From contig CAJWAO010000013.1 in the NCBI GenBank assembly GCA_913020765.1, forward strand, positions 1 through 41,076: DNA of 41,076 bases, read 5' to 3'. This stretch comes from an uncultured Flavobacteriales bacterium. Lineage in GTDB: Bacteria; Bacteroidota; Bacteroidia; Flavobacteriales_D; Crocinitomicaceae. A program made the translations under genes and the position numbers. Below are positions 1 to 8,895 of the stretch, piece by piece. The notes under the pieces are model-generated. The model worked only from the letters and a program-made list of their open reading frames with translations. It had not been told where the DNA came from and searched no databases. Numbering within the stretch: position 1 is the first letter of the stretch; every line of letters begins with the position of its first letter.

Positions 1-1
1 T

Positions 2-247
2 TGTGGAGGTACGGGGAGTTTTCTCATCGAAAATGCTAAAAGAAAAAAAGCTGATATTTTCATCAGTTCTGATCTGAAATACCACGAGTATTTTGATGCA
101 AATGAGGAACTTATTATCGTAGATATTGGACATTATGAAAGCGAACAATTCACTGTTCACCTCATATATGAAAATCTTAAAGAAAAATTTAGTAACTTTG
201 CCCTCCATTTAACTGAAGTAAATACGAATCCAGTAAAATATATTTAA
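2..247 (+). CDS. NIF3-like dinuclear metal-centre protein, C-terminal part (5' end outside window)
   Basis: The reading frame is open from the window edge and ends in TAA at 247, giving the last 81 residues. The fragment begins CGGTGSFL, runs through ADIFISSDLKYHEY and then IVDIGHYESEQF. This is the conserved C-terminal signature of the NIF3 / DUF34 family (often labelled GTP cyclohydrolase 1 type 2), where the His and Glu of GHYESE belong to the di-metal site. Its biochemical function is not settled in the family. It ends 3 nt before the next gene, so the two are almost certainly co-transcribed; NIF3 next to a zinc-ribbon coiled-coil gene is a common pairing in bacteria. Family call is firm; the start is not visible. 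Confidence 0.9.
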   Translation, partial: CGGTGSFLIENAKRKKADIFISSDLKYHEYFDANEELIIVDIGHYESEQFTVHLIYENLKEKFSNFALHLTEVNTNPVKYI

Positions 248-250
248 TAT

Positions 251-1099
251 ATGTCAGCAACTCCGACTAAAGCTAAAACAGAAAGTAAAACGAAGACCAA
301 CAAAGCTGCGAAGGTTTCTAAGACCGCCGCAAAAAAAGATGGAACTGTAGCAGAAAAATTAGATGCCCTGCATAATTTACAGAAGATTGACTCTGAAATT
401 GACAGAATTAGAATCATCCGAGGCGAACTTCCGCTTGAAGTTGAGGACTTGGAAAACGAAATTATTGGTCTTGAAACAAGAACAGGTAAATTTCAAGATG
501 AAATTGATGAACTTCAGCAAGACATCTCAAACAGAAAAATTTCTTCAAAAGAATCGGATGCAGCGATTCTTAAATATAAAGAAAGACAGAATAATGTTCG
601 AAACAATAGAGAATATGAATCACTTTCCAAAGAAATTGAATTCCAAGAATTGGAAATTAAACTAAATGAAAAGCGTTCGAAAGAGGCTCTTGTTAAAATT
701 GAGCACAAAAATGAGATACTAGCAGAAGCAACGGAGCGACTAAATACAAAAAAAGCAGAGCTTGAGAATAAAAAAGCAGAGCTTGACAATATTGTAAGTT
801 CTACGCAAAAAGATGAAAACAAATTAATTAAGGCATCAAAAGATGCTAAGAAAAATATCGAAGACCGTCTTGTTGTTGCCTATGAAAGATTAAGAGGAAA
901 TGCCAAGAACGGTTTGGCTGTAGTACCCCTAATTTACGGCGCAAAATCCAAATCAGGACATAGAGATGCTTCTTGTGGTGGTTGCTTCAATAAGGTTCCA
1001 CCTCAAAGAGAACTTGATATTGTTACGAAAAAGAAAATAATTATTTGTGAGCACTGCGGGCGAATATCTATCCCAACTGAGGAGGAAGCTACAGCATAG
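251..1099 (+). CDS. C4 zinc-ribbon coiled-coil protein (CdsZ / zf-RING_7 family)
   Basis: A 282-residue cytoplasmic protein. Residues 1-30 are a Lys/Ala/Thr-rich tail and about 35-210 form a long charged coiled coil containing the family motif NNREYESLSKEIE (118-130). The C-terminus is a zinc ribbon with C242, C245, C266 and C269 (SCGGC...CEHCG). This matches the bacterial family named after chlamydial CdsZ, whose members have been proposed to bind nucleic acid or act as regulators; the role here is unknown. It lies 3 nt after the NIF3-like gene and is followed by a hairpin terminator, so it is the last gene of that operon. The Lys-rich N-terminus suggests contact with nucleic acid, which is inference only. 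Confidence 0.85.
   Translation: MSATPTKAKTESKTKTNKAAKVSKTAAKKDGTVAEKLDALHNLQKIDSEIDRIRIIRGELPLEVEDLENEIIGLETRTGKFQDEIDELQQDISNRKISSKESDAAILKYKERQNNVRNNREYESLSKEIEFQELEIKLNEKRSKEALVKIEHKNEILAEATERLNTKKAELENKKAELDNIVSSTQKDENKLIKASKDAKKNIEDRLVVAYERLRGNAKNGLAVVPLIYGAKSKSGHRDASCGGCFNKVPPQRELDIVTKKKIIICEHCGRISIPTEEEATA
749..790 (+). repeat. Two-copy 21-bp tandem repeat inside the zinc-ribbon gene
   Basis: Bases 749-769 and 770-790 are two 21-bp copies differing at one base. They encode two successive seven-residue units, KKAELEN and KKAELDN. The period is exactly one coiled-coil heptad, so the duplication lengthens the coil without disturbing its register. Confidence 0.8.
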
Positions 1100-1116
1100 T
1101 GTTTAAAACTTGAAAT

Positions 1117-1143
1117 AAAGCGCCTCTATGTGGCGCTTTTTTT
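1117..1143 (+). terminator. Rho-independent terminator after the zinc-ribbon gene
   Basis: A perfect 8-bp stem, AAAGCGCC (1117-1124) with GGCGCTTT (1132-1139), encloses a 7-nt loop and runs into a T tract ending at 1143. It lies 18 nt past the zinc-ribbon stop and just before the converging dnaE stop at 1153. The T tract favours plus-strand termination. The same hairpin may also act on dnaE transcripts, but the minus-strand T run is weak. Confidence 0.8.
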
Positions 1144-1152
1144 ATGCGCTCA

Positions 1153-4100
1153 TTAGTTGAGTGCAAAATTGATATGTAACGCTTCAAGTTTTTTTAGCAG
1201 TTCATTCGTAGGGTTCACCATTATACTTCGAGAAGGAAGCGCTACTTGAATTTTTTCAAGAGGATCGTAAACTGAAAAGCGAACACGACAATTACCTTTC
1301 ACCTCATTATCCATTAGTACATTCTGTAAATCCTGTATGAGTGCTTTATTCACTGTTGATGCAGGAAGTTTGATTTCAATGTTTTTTGCCTTCCTTTCTC
1401 GGAGACCTTGCAAAAGCTCCATACCATGAACCACAAATTCTATCTCTTTTTTCCATCTGGTCTTTTCAATCCGACCTTTTATGATCAGAAAAGTGCCAGG
1501 TTCCATAAAATGCTTAAACCTTAAATAATTTTCCTGAAATAAATTCAGTCGAAAGCTCTCGTAATAATCTTCAATGATAAGGGTTCCAAAACCATCTCCC
1601 TTTCGCGTAATTCGGTGCTCGCTAGAGGTCACAACGGCAGCAATCATCAAATCTCTTCCTTCGTGTTCTTGTAATTCAGAAAGTATTCTAATATCACCTT
1701 TACAAAAAGAATCAATTTCAATTCGAAAATCATCCAAGGGATGACCTGATAAAAAGACCCCAACAACTTCTTTTTCCTTGTTTAAGCGATATACACTAGA
1801 CCAAGGCTCAGAAAACGGGATTTTCGGTTCAGGTGTAGCAACCTCATCCGACATATCAAAAATGACCATTTGACGCTTGCCCAGTTGGTCTTGATAATTT
1901 CTTCCAAAGGAAATAACTTGCTCAACAAATGGCCTCGAAGCTCCTTCTTGAACAAAGTACTGGCTTCTGTGGATCTCCTTGTTCAGAGAGTCTATGCCTC
2001 CAGCATAAATGAGACTTTCAAAAACCCTTTTGTTACACAGTCTCAAATTTACACGCTTGGCAAAATCAAAGACTGACGTGAACGGCCTTTCCTTTCTCAC
2101 AGAAACAATCTCATCAATAGGACCGCTACCAAGTCCCTTTACAGCCCCTAAACCAAAGCGTATTGCACCCTGCTTATTGATGGTAAATGTCTCGTTAGAC
2201 TCGTTAATATCGGGGCCAAAAACAGGAATTCCCATACGCTTACTTTCTTCCATAAAAAAGGTCACTTGCTTGATATCATTCATATTATTACTGAGCACAG
2301 ATGCCATATACTCCGCAGGATAATTGGCCTTTAAATATGCAGTTTGATACGCTACCCAGGCATAACAAGTTGAATGGGATTTATTGAAAGCATATGAGGC
2401 AAAGGCCTCCCAGTCCTTCCATATTTTCTCTAATGTATCTTTGCTGTGTCCCTTATCCTTTGCTCTATTTAAAAAGGCAGGTTTCATTTTATCGAGAACA
2501 CGTCGATCTTTTTTACCCATCGCCTTCCTTAAGGTATCCGCCTCACCTTTCGTGAAATCTGCTAGCTTCTGAGAGAGTAACATCACTTGCTCCTGATACA
2601 CAGTTATACCATAGGTTTCTTTTAAATATTCTTCGCAATCAGCAAGGTCATATTCAATGTCTTCATCACCATGTTTTCTTTTTACATAGGACGGGATATA
2701 TTCCATCGGTCCTGGACGATACAGCGCATTCATTGCGATCAAGTCCGCAAATTCAGTAGGCTTGAGTTCCTTTAGATACTTCTGCATACCCGTAGATTCA
2801 TATTGAAAAATACCAACTGTTTCCCCTCGCTGAAAAAGCTCATATGTAGCGGTATCATCAATTGGAATTTGATCTGGATCAATTTTTATTCCCTTAGTTT
2901 GTTCAATATACTTAATGGCATCCTTGATTAATGTCAAAGTTTTTAGCCCAAGAAAATCCATCTTCAATAAACCAGCATTTTCAGCTACCGAGTTGTCGTA
3001 TTGAGTGCATACCAAATCTGAATCTTTCGCAGTTGCCACAGGAACAAATTTTGTCAGGTCGTCAGGGGTAATAATTACTCCACAAGCATGAATACCCGTA
3101 TTTCTGACAGAACCCTCAATCTCTTTGGCTTTTCGCAATACCTCGGCCGACAAAGTGCTTTGCTTATATAATTTTCGAAGGTCTCTTGCTTTGGCGATTT
3201 CTTCCTGATTTCGAAGTTTGTCGATGAGGTCACTTTCATCCATGTCAAAAAGCTTATTTAAAGAAATATCGGGAAGCATCTTGGCCAATCTATCCGCTTC
3301 AGATAACGGAAGGTTCATTACCCGGGCAGTATCCCGTACTGCAGATTTTGCAGCCATCTTTCCGTAGGTAATGATTTGAGCAACCTGATTGGCACCATAT
3401 TTTTCAATAACATAGTCAATTACCTTGGCTCGACCTTGATCATCAAAGTCAATATCAATATCTGGCATAGAGATACGATCCGGATTTAAAAACCGCTCAA
3501 AAAGTAAGTCATACTTAATTGGATCAATATTGGTAATTCCAATTGAATAAGCTACCACAGAACCCGCGGCAGATCCCCTTCCAGGCCCAACACTAACACC
3601 CATGTCACGGGCAGCATTGCAAAAGTCTTGTACAATTAGGAAGTATCCAGGGTAACCGGTGTTTTCAATTGTTGAAAGCTCAAAATCGATTCTCTCCTTT
3701 AAATCATCATCAATTTCCGTATATCTTTTTTTGGCTCCCTCATAAACGAGATGTCTCAAAAATGCATTCTCGCCTCTTTTACCTCCATCTTTTTTATCCT
3801 CAGCTGAAATAAATCGACTGGGAATATCATATTCAGGCAACAACACATCTCTTGCCAAAGTATACGGAGCGCATTTTTTAACAATTTCTTCTGTATTCAA
3901 CAAGGCTTCAGGTAGATCTTGAAATAACTTTTTCATTTGATCAGAGGACTTAATATAGTATTCGTCATTTTCGAGACCATAACGAAAACCACGTCCGTAT
4001 CCTTTTTTTGTTTCAACAAGCTGATTATCTTTCACGCAGAGTAGAACATCGTGAGCAACTGAATCTTCCTTTTCAACATAAAAGGAAGTATTGGTGGCAA

Positions 4101-5526
4101 CAAGCTCTACTTTGTGTTTTCTTGCAAGTCTGACCAAGGCGGGATTTAGTCTGGATTCAACTTCTAAACCATGTCGAGTCAATTCAATGTAAAAATCCTC
4201 CTTAAAGACGTTCTTCCACCAAATTAATGCCTCTTCCGCTTGTTTCTCACCAACATTTAAAATCAAGTTAGAGATCTCCCCTTTGATTCCGCCTGACAGC
4301 ATAATGAGGTTCTCCTTGTGCGCTTGCACAACTTCTCTATCAATTCTCGGAACATAATACATACCCTCAGTATATGCAATGGAGGCAAGCTTAATTAGAT
4401 TTTGATAACCCTCTTTGTTTTTGGCCAGCAAAACCATCTTACTTCCATTATCCTTTTGAGTTTTATCATTGCGATCTCTGCATACGTTAAACTCACAACC
4501 GATAATCGGTAAAATTTCTTTCTTGTTATATCCCCTTCCCTCCTCTTCTGCTTGTAATTTTTCCGCACGGATACGTTTATTGATCTTATTCGCTGCAGCC
4601 TCAAAGTGAAATGCTGCCATCATATTACCCGAATCTGTCAAAGCAATGGAATGCATTCCATGCTCAAAAGCTTTTTCAAGGATCCCAGAAACCTGCGCTG
4701 TAGATTGAAGAATGGAATATTGAGAGTGGTTGTGTAAATGAGTAAAGGTATAGTCTTTAAGTTGCTGAATACCAACTTTACTATCTTGATTACCGCTAGT
4801 ATTATCCTTATGATCGACCGCTTTTCGCAGCTTCTCACTTTCGGCTTTTAAGTTAAGATGTTTTAAACCAATGGGCCGAATTGTCTCAGGATTAGCTGCT
4901 GAATAGTTAATGAAATATTCATCTGCTTTCTTTAGTTCAGTAGCGGTAAAGGTTTTTAGCCTAATCAATTCTAGGAAGCAACGGCTCGTGGCCTCGACAT
5001 CCGCTGAAGCATTGTGTGCCTCTAAAAACTGAGATGCAAAAAGATGCTCATGAAGTTCTGATAAGGTAGGTAATTTAAAACGACCTCCTTTTCCTCCAAG
5101 TAATTTACAAAGGTTAGCTGTTTTCTCTGTACATGTATCCAAGATAGATTTTTCTGTCCATTCGGTACTTTGCTCAGAACGAAAGAACTCACAACCCAAT
5201 GTCTTGACATCGAAATTGACATTATGACCTACCAAAAATGTCGATTTAGTAACCGCATCTTTGAATAAACTCAGCCCCTCAGCCAGTGGTATTCCATTTT
5301 TTGCAGCAAGTTCAGTTGAAATCCCATGGATTTTTTCCGCTCCATAAGGAATATCAAAACCATCTGGTTTTATTAAAAAATCTTTGTGCTCAATAAGTGC
5401 GCCATTATCATCATGCAGCTGCCAGGCGAGCTGAACAACACGAGGCCAGTTATCCACATCACTTATGGGCTCGTAGTAACCTTTTGTTGGCAGACCTGTT
5501 GTTTCGGTATCAAAAATGAGGTACAT
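1153..5526 (-). CDS. dnaE: DNA polymerase III alpha subunit with fused N-terminal proofreading exonuclease
   Basis: A 1457-residue replicative polymerase. Residues 1-190 are a DnaQ-like 3'-5' exonuclease: Exo I DTETTG (D6, E8), Exo II HNVNFD (D106), Exo III HNASAD (H171, D176). A linker leads to a PHP domain from about 261 (THLHNHSQYS), then the polymerase core with GRGSAAGSV and the catalytic aspartates in MPDIDIDFDD (687-696; D689 and D691). An OB fold lies at roughly 1270-1370. The PHP motif usually written LTDHGN reads ALTDSGNM here, so at least one metal ligand is replaced and proofreading presumably rests on the fused exonuclease. DnaE proteins of this length with this fusion are usual in Flavobacteriales. 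The ATG start gives a good Exo I N-terminus. The gene is divergent from glpK with 104 bp between them. Confidence 0.97.
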   Translation of the reverse strand: MYLIFDTETTGLPTKGYYEPISDVDNWPRVVQLAWQLHDDNGALIEHKDFLIKPDGFDIPYGAEKIHGISTELAAKNGIPLAEGLSLFKDAVTKSTFLVGHNVNFDVKTLGCEFFRSEQSTEWTEKSILDTCTEKTANLCKLLGGKGGRFKLPTLSELHEHLFASQFLEAHNASADVEATSRCFLELIRLKTFTATELKKADEYFINYSAANPETIRPIGLKHLNLKAESEKLRKAVDHKDNTSGNQDSKVGIQQLKDYTFTHLHNHSQYSILQSTAQVSGILEKAFEHGMHSIALTDSGNMMAAFHFEAAANKINKRIRAEKLQAEEEGRGYNKKEILPIIGCEFNVCRDRNDKTQKDNGSKMVLLAKNKEGYQNLIKLASIAYTEGMYYVPRIDREVVQAHKENLIMLSGGIKGEISNLILNVGEKQAEEALIWWKNVFKEDFYIELTRHGLEVESRLNPALVRLARKHKVELVATNTSFYVEKEDSVAHDVLLCVKDNQLVETKKGYGRGFRYGLENDEYYIKSSDQMKKLFQDLPEALLNTEEIVKKCAPYTLARDVLLPEYDIPSRFISAEDKKDGGKRGENAFLRHLVYEGAKKRYTEIDDDLKERIDFELSTIENTGYPGYFLIVQDFCNAARDMGVSVGPGRGSAAGSVVAYSIGITNIDPIKYDLLFERFLNPDRISMPDIDIDFDDQGRAKVIDYVIEKYGANQVAQIITYGKMAAKSAVRDTARVMNLPLSEADRLAKMLPDISLNKLFDMDESDLIDKLRNQEEIAKARDLRKLYKQSTLSAEVLRKAKEIEGSVRNTGIHACGVIITPDDLTKFVPVATAKDSDLVCTQYDNSVAENAGLLKMDFLGLKTLTLIKDAIKYIEQTKGIKIDPDQIPIDDTATYELFQRGETVGIFQYESTGMQKYLKELKPTEFADLIAMNALYRPGPMEYIPSYVKRKHGDEDIEYDLADCEEYLKETYGITVYQEQVMLLSQKLADFTKGEADTLRKAMGKKDRRVLDKMKPAFLNRAKDKGHSKDTLEKIWKDWEAFASYAFNKSHSTCYAWVAYQTAYLKANYPAEYMASVLSNNMNDIKQVTFFMEESKRMGIPVFGPDINESNETFTINKQGAIRFGLGAVKGLGSGPIDEIVSVRKERPFTSVFDFAKRVNLRLCNKRVFESLIYAGGIDSLNKEIHRSQYFVQEGASRPFVEQVISFGRNYQDQLGKRQMVIFDMSDEVATPEPKIPFSEPWSSVYRLNKEKEVVGVFLSGHPLDDFRIEIDSFCKGDIRILSELQEHEGRDLMIAAVVTSSEHRITRKGDGFGTLIIEDYYESFRLNLFQENYLRFKHFMEPGTFLIIKGRIEKTRWKKEIEFVVHGMELLQGLRERKAKNIEIKLPASTVNKALIQDLQNVLMDNEVKGNCRVRFSVYDPLEKIQVALPSRSIMVNPTNELLKKLEALHINFALN

Positions 5527-5630
5527 TAAAATTCTCTTTGTAACATTAAAGATAAAGAAATCAATGCGCGACTTTCAGAGTGTTGAAAACTATTTTTTGT
5601 AATTTTTATCGGTAAAAAAGTCATTATCTT

Positions 5631-7109
5631 ATGAATAAATATATCTTATCAATCGATGCAGGTACAACAAGCTCACGCGCACTAATATTCGATAAAAGCG
5701 GGAAGGAAATAGGCAAGGTTCAGCATGAATTTACGCAGTACTTCCCAAAGGAAGGCTGGGTCGAACATAATGCAACTGAGATTTGGATCAGCCAGAAACT
5801 GGCAATTCAAGAAGTTCTTTCTTTAACGGGTATATCAATCAACGAAATTGCCTCAATCGGAATTACAAACCAAAGAGAAACAACAGTGGTTTGGAATAAA
5901 AATACAGGTGAACCAGTATATAATGCGATCGTTTGGCAAGATAGAAGAACCGCGGAATTTTGTAAGGGTCTAAAAAATCAAGGGATGGAACCCATGATTT
6001 CTGAAAAAACCGGATTGCTCCTAGACCCTTATTTTTCAGGTTCAAAAATCCGATGGATTTTAGAGAATATCCCAAATCTTAGAGCTAAAGCAGCGGCGGG
6101 TGAACTTTTGTTCGGAACTGTAGATACCTGGCTCATATGGAAGCTAACTAACGGGAAAAATCACATTACTGATTCAAGCAATGCAAGTAGAACAATGCTT
6201 TTTGATATTCACAAAAACCAGTGGGATGACGACTTAATCGAGCTTCTTGAGATACCAAAAGTAATGCTCCCCAAAATTGTTTCTAGCTCAGGTTTTTTGG
6301 CTGAGGCTAGACTTGAAGAATGGGAAAAGGCGATTCCTATTTGTGGTATTGCGGGAGATCAACAAGCCGCCTTATTCGGACAATTATGTTTTCAAGCGGG
6401 CGATGTTAAAAACACCTACGGAACAGGTTGTTTTTGTATGATGAATACTGGAACAAAAGCAGTGGCCTCTAAAAATAAAATGTTGACAACTATTGCCTGG
6501 GAAATAAACGGTAAAATTGAATACGCATTAGAAGGTAGTGTCTTTATTGGAGGGGCCTTAATTCAATGGCTAAGAGATGGATTAGAAATCATCAGTAAAA
6601 CAGAAGAAATAGAAAACCTAGCCCGATCAGTAGATGATAACGGAGGGGTTACATTTATTTCCTCTCTCACGGGAATTGGAGCACCATATTGGGACCCTGA
6701 AGCCAAGGGAGGCATATTTGGTATTACCCGTGGTACGAAGAAAGGTCATATCGCGAGAGCAGCACTTGAAGCAATAGCCATAAGATCAGCAGAAATAATT
6801 AATGAAATGCAAAAAGACTCGGGTGATAAATTTTCTACGCTAAAAGTAGATGGTGGAGCAAGCATGAATGAGCTCCTTATGCAAATACAGGCCAACATTT
6901 TATCTACAATTGTCATTAGGCCCAAAACAACAGAAATAACGGCACAAGGTATTGCGTTTTTAGCGGGCTTGGGATGTGGATTTTGGAAGAGTCAAGAATC
7001 TCTAAAATCACTTTGGATAAAGGATAAAGAATTCGTTCCAAATACAGATGAACAAAATCAGAAAATGCTCAACCTATGGAATAAGCGCATAGAAAAGATT
7101 CTGCAGTAG
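5631..7109 (+). CDS. glpK: Glycerol kinase
   Basis: A 492-residue FGGY-family kinase that phosphorylates glycerol to sn-glycerol-3-phosphate with ATP in the cytoplasm. The N-terminal phosphate-binding motif SIDAGTTSSR is at 7-16. GITNQRETTVVW and NAIVWQDRRT follow, with the substrate-binding arginine segment and catalytic region AGDQQAALFGQ. The FGGY signature region starts near residue 350 (GAPYWDPEAKGGIFG). Length and motifs match the family throughout. The glycerol facilitator gene follows after 34 bp, so uptake and trapping of glycerol are coupled in one operon. No glycerol-3-phosphate dehydrogenase gene lies in the window. Confidence 0.97.
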   Translation: MNKYILSIDAGTTSSRALIFDKSGKEIGKVQHEFTQYFPKEGWVEHNATEIWISQKLAIQEVLSLTGISINEIASIGITNQRETTVVWNKNTGEPVYNAIVWQDRRTAEFCKGLKNQGMEPMISEKTGLLLDPYFSGSKIRWILENIPNLRAKAAAGELLFGTVDTWLIWKLTNGKNHITDSSNASRTMLFDIHKNQWDDDLIELLEIPKVMLPKIVSSSGFLAEARLEEWEKAIPICGIAGDQQAALFGQLCFQAGDVKNTYGTGCFCMMNTGTKAVASKNKMLTTIAWEINGKIEYALEGSVFIGGALIQWLRDGLEIISKTEEIENLARSVDDNGGVTFISSLTGIGAPYWDPEAKGGIFGITRGTKKGHIARAALEAIAIRSAEIINEMQKDSGDKFSTLKVDGGASMNELLMQIQANILSTIVIRPKTTEITAQGIAFLAGLGCGFWKSQESLKSLWIKDKEFVPNTDEQNQKMLNLWNKRIEKILQ

Positions 7110-7143
7110 TAAGATTTATGTCTAACTTTGAATCAAAAGATTT

Positions 7144-7881
7144 ATGACACCATTTATCGCTGAGTTAATAGGAACATGCATCCTTATTGTTTTTGGAGCC
7201 GGAGTAGTATCTAATGTCTCATTAAAGCGTACGGAAGGAGGAAAAGATCCAAAGTGGATTTTGATTACTATGGCCTGGGGGTTTGCAGTTTTCATTGCAG
7301 CATTCATTACTGCCGATATTAGTGGAGCGCATCTAAACCCTGCTGTAACGATTGGTTTAGCCGTAGCCAACAAATTTGACTGGGCAATGGTTCCTATGTA
7401 TATTGCGGCACAAACAACGGGCGCAATGATTGGCAGTTTCTTAAATTATCAGCTTTACTATGACCAATTTAAGCTTGAAAAAGATGAGCTCACTTTTCGC
7501 GGCTGCTTTTGTACTGCCCCAATGATTAGGAACACGCCAAGGAATTTATTCAGTGAGGCATACGGAACTTTTTTCCTCGTATTTGTTATTTTCTATATCG
7601 CCAAACCTGAACTTCAAATTGAGGGCATAGAAAAACTACAATATGGAATTGGTTCTTTGGATGCATTACCTGTTGGCATATTAGTTTGGGCGATTGGAAT
7701 GTCCTTGGGAGGAACAACAGGTTATGCAATTAATCCTGCGCGTGATCTAGGTCCAAGAATAGTGTATACGCTTATTAGAGGCTCAAAAGCACAATCAAAC
7801 TGGAGCTATGCTTGGATTCCTGTAATTGGGCCCATTATTGGAGCAGTGCTTGCAGGATTTTTGTTCAACGCTCTTCTTTAA
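7144..7881 (+). CDS. glpF: Glycerol facilitator / aquaglyceroporin (MIP family)
   Basis: A 245-residue six-helix channel of the inner membrane. The two half-helix motifs are NPA at 65-67 (HLNPAVT) and NPA at 197-199, followed by R200 and D201 (INPARDLGPR). An aspartate right after the second NPAR is the usual mark of glycerol-conducting members rather than pure water channels. It is directly downstream of glpK, which supports glycerol as substrate. The ATG at 7144 overlaps the TGA of a nine-codon reading frame starting at 7118, an arrangement that could couple translation. No strong terminator separates it from the converging gene at 7915. Confidence 0.95.
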   Translation: MTPFIAELIGTCILIVFGAGVVSNVSLKRTEGGKDPKWILITMAWGFAVFIAAFITADISGAHLNPAVTIGLAVANKFDWAMVPMYIAAQTTGAMIGSFLNYQLYYDQFKLEKDELTFRGCFCTAPMIRNTPRNLFSEAYGTFFLVFVIFYIAKPELQIEGIEKLQYGIGSLDALPVGILVWAIGMSLGGTTGYAINPARDLGPRIVYTLIRGSKAQSNWSYAWIPVIGPIIGAVLAGFLFNALL

Positions 7882-7914
7882 AGACACGTTTGATAGATCC
7901 AATAGTTAATTGAT

Positions 7915-8778
7915 CTAAAGGTCAATCTCCTCAGTAGCTTCCTCCTCAATCGCTTCAAAATCAAACTTAGCTTTTTTACTCTTGTCGCTTCCTGCGTAAT
8001 TCCAATTCCAGGTAACCCCTACTCTAAGTGGATGAACGGCTTTGGTATATGCACCTGTCTTGAACATTGTTGTCAAGCCGTAAGTTCCAAATAACCCAAA
8101 AGCCCCATAACCAATTCTTAAGGATGCATCTAGAAAAATTGGATTCATATTATATTTTGCACGTCGAACGTTGGTGAATCTATCTCCGTTATCATACTTT
8201 CCTTTCAAGGTCGTACTTGACGCAAACCTCACACCTCCAACAACACCCGCATTGAAATAAAAACTCTTTTTTCCTTTTACTTTCGTCGCAAATTCAAGCA
8301 ATAAGGGAATGGTAAAATAATGGGCTGAAAGGTAGTTTCGTTTGATTTCAGAGATGTTTTCTTCTTCTTCATTAATCATATCACCAAAAACATTTTCTTC
8401 ATCATAACTCAATCTATAGTTGTTACGAAATTCAATGTTTATATTTCGGTAACCAAACCCCGTCGTCAATCCCAAATACTGCTTAAATATCGGTAGTTTG
8501 TACTCAAACATATTGAATGAAAATGTCGTAGAATTGGCAATGTCATTTTCCCACCATGGATTGTCTAGCCAAGTCCCATCTGAAAAATCAGTTCCAAAAT
8601 CTGCATTCAACAAAATCGTAGATCCGATATCCATACCGGCCCAGTGTGCCTCATATGACGGTTTATCACCTTTTTCATCGATTTCATTAAAAGAATTTGC
8701 TGACATATCGTCCTGAGCATGAATAGAAAGACATGAGAAGATTAAAAGGACTGAGCCTAAAGAAGAAAGTAATTTCAT
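7915..8778 (-). CDS. Outer-membrane beta-barrel protein, function unknown
   Basis: A 287-residue protein with a signal peptide (about 1-21, ending SIHAQ) and an acidic stretch after it. Alternating hydrophobic/aromatic beta strands then run to the end, such as LGLTTGFGYRNINIEF and AYTKAVHPLRVGVTWNWNYA. The C-terminal 25 residues are very acidic (EAIEEEATEEIDL), which is odd for a barrel that should end in an aromatic strand, so a short periplasmic or extracellular tail is likely. No family with known function is recognised. It has its own promoter at 8804-8831 and is separated by a strong terminator from the TonB-dependent receptor upstream on the same strand. Confidence 0.8.
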   Translation of the reverse strand: MKLLSSLGSVLLIFSCLSIHAQDDMSANSFNEIDEKGDKPSYEAHWAGMDIGSTILLNADFGTDFSDGTWLDNPWWENDIANSTTFSFNMFEYKLPIFKQYLGLTTGFGYRNINIEFRNNYRLSYDEENVFGDMINEEEENISEIKRNYLSAHYFTIPLLLEFATKVKGKKSFYFNAGVVGGVRFASSTTLKGKYDNGDRFTNVRRAKYNMNPIFLDASLRIGYGAFGLFGTYGLTTMFKTGAYTKAVHPLRVGVTWNWNYAGSDKSKKAKFDFEAIEEEATEEIDL

Positions 8779-8803
8779 TTTTGTTTGTTTTTATTAATGC
8801 GTC

Positions 8804-8831
8804 CAAATATACACACTCTGTACGTAACAAA
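8804..8831 (-). promoter_or_regulatory. Predicted Bacteroidota promoter of the barrel gene
   Basis: On the minus strand TTTG (8831-8828) is followed after 16 nt by TATATTTG (8811-8804), a perfect TAnnTTTG -7 box. Transcription should start near 8797, about 20 nt before the ATG. The spacing is slightly short for the published consensus (17-23 nt). Confidence 0.6.
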
Positions 8832-8844
8832 GTTTAGGCCAAAT

Positions 8845-8876
8845 AAAAAAGCAGTGCTTTTAGCCAAAGCACTGCT
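8845..8876 (-). terminator. Rho-independent terminator of the TonB-dependent receptor gene
   Basis: An 11-bp perfect stem (arms 8850-8860 and 8866-8876) with a 5-nt loop is followed on the minus strand by a T run (A's at 8845-8850 on the plus strand). It lies about 20 nt after the receptor stop codon and insulates the next minus-strand gene. Confidence 0.9.
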
Positions 8877-8895
8877 CCATTTATTATTTAACAAT

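Noticed and set aside
363-822. Overlapping open frames on both strands inside the zinc-ribbon gene
   Set aside because: They are low-complexity shadows of the coiled-coil coding sequence, without start context or recognisable protein features.
7894-7917. Inverted repeat TAGATC/GATCTA between glpF and the barrel gene as terminator
   Set aside because: The stem is only 6 bp, the loop is 12 nt, there is no T tract, and it overlaps a stop codon.
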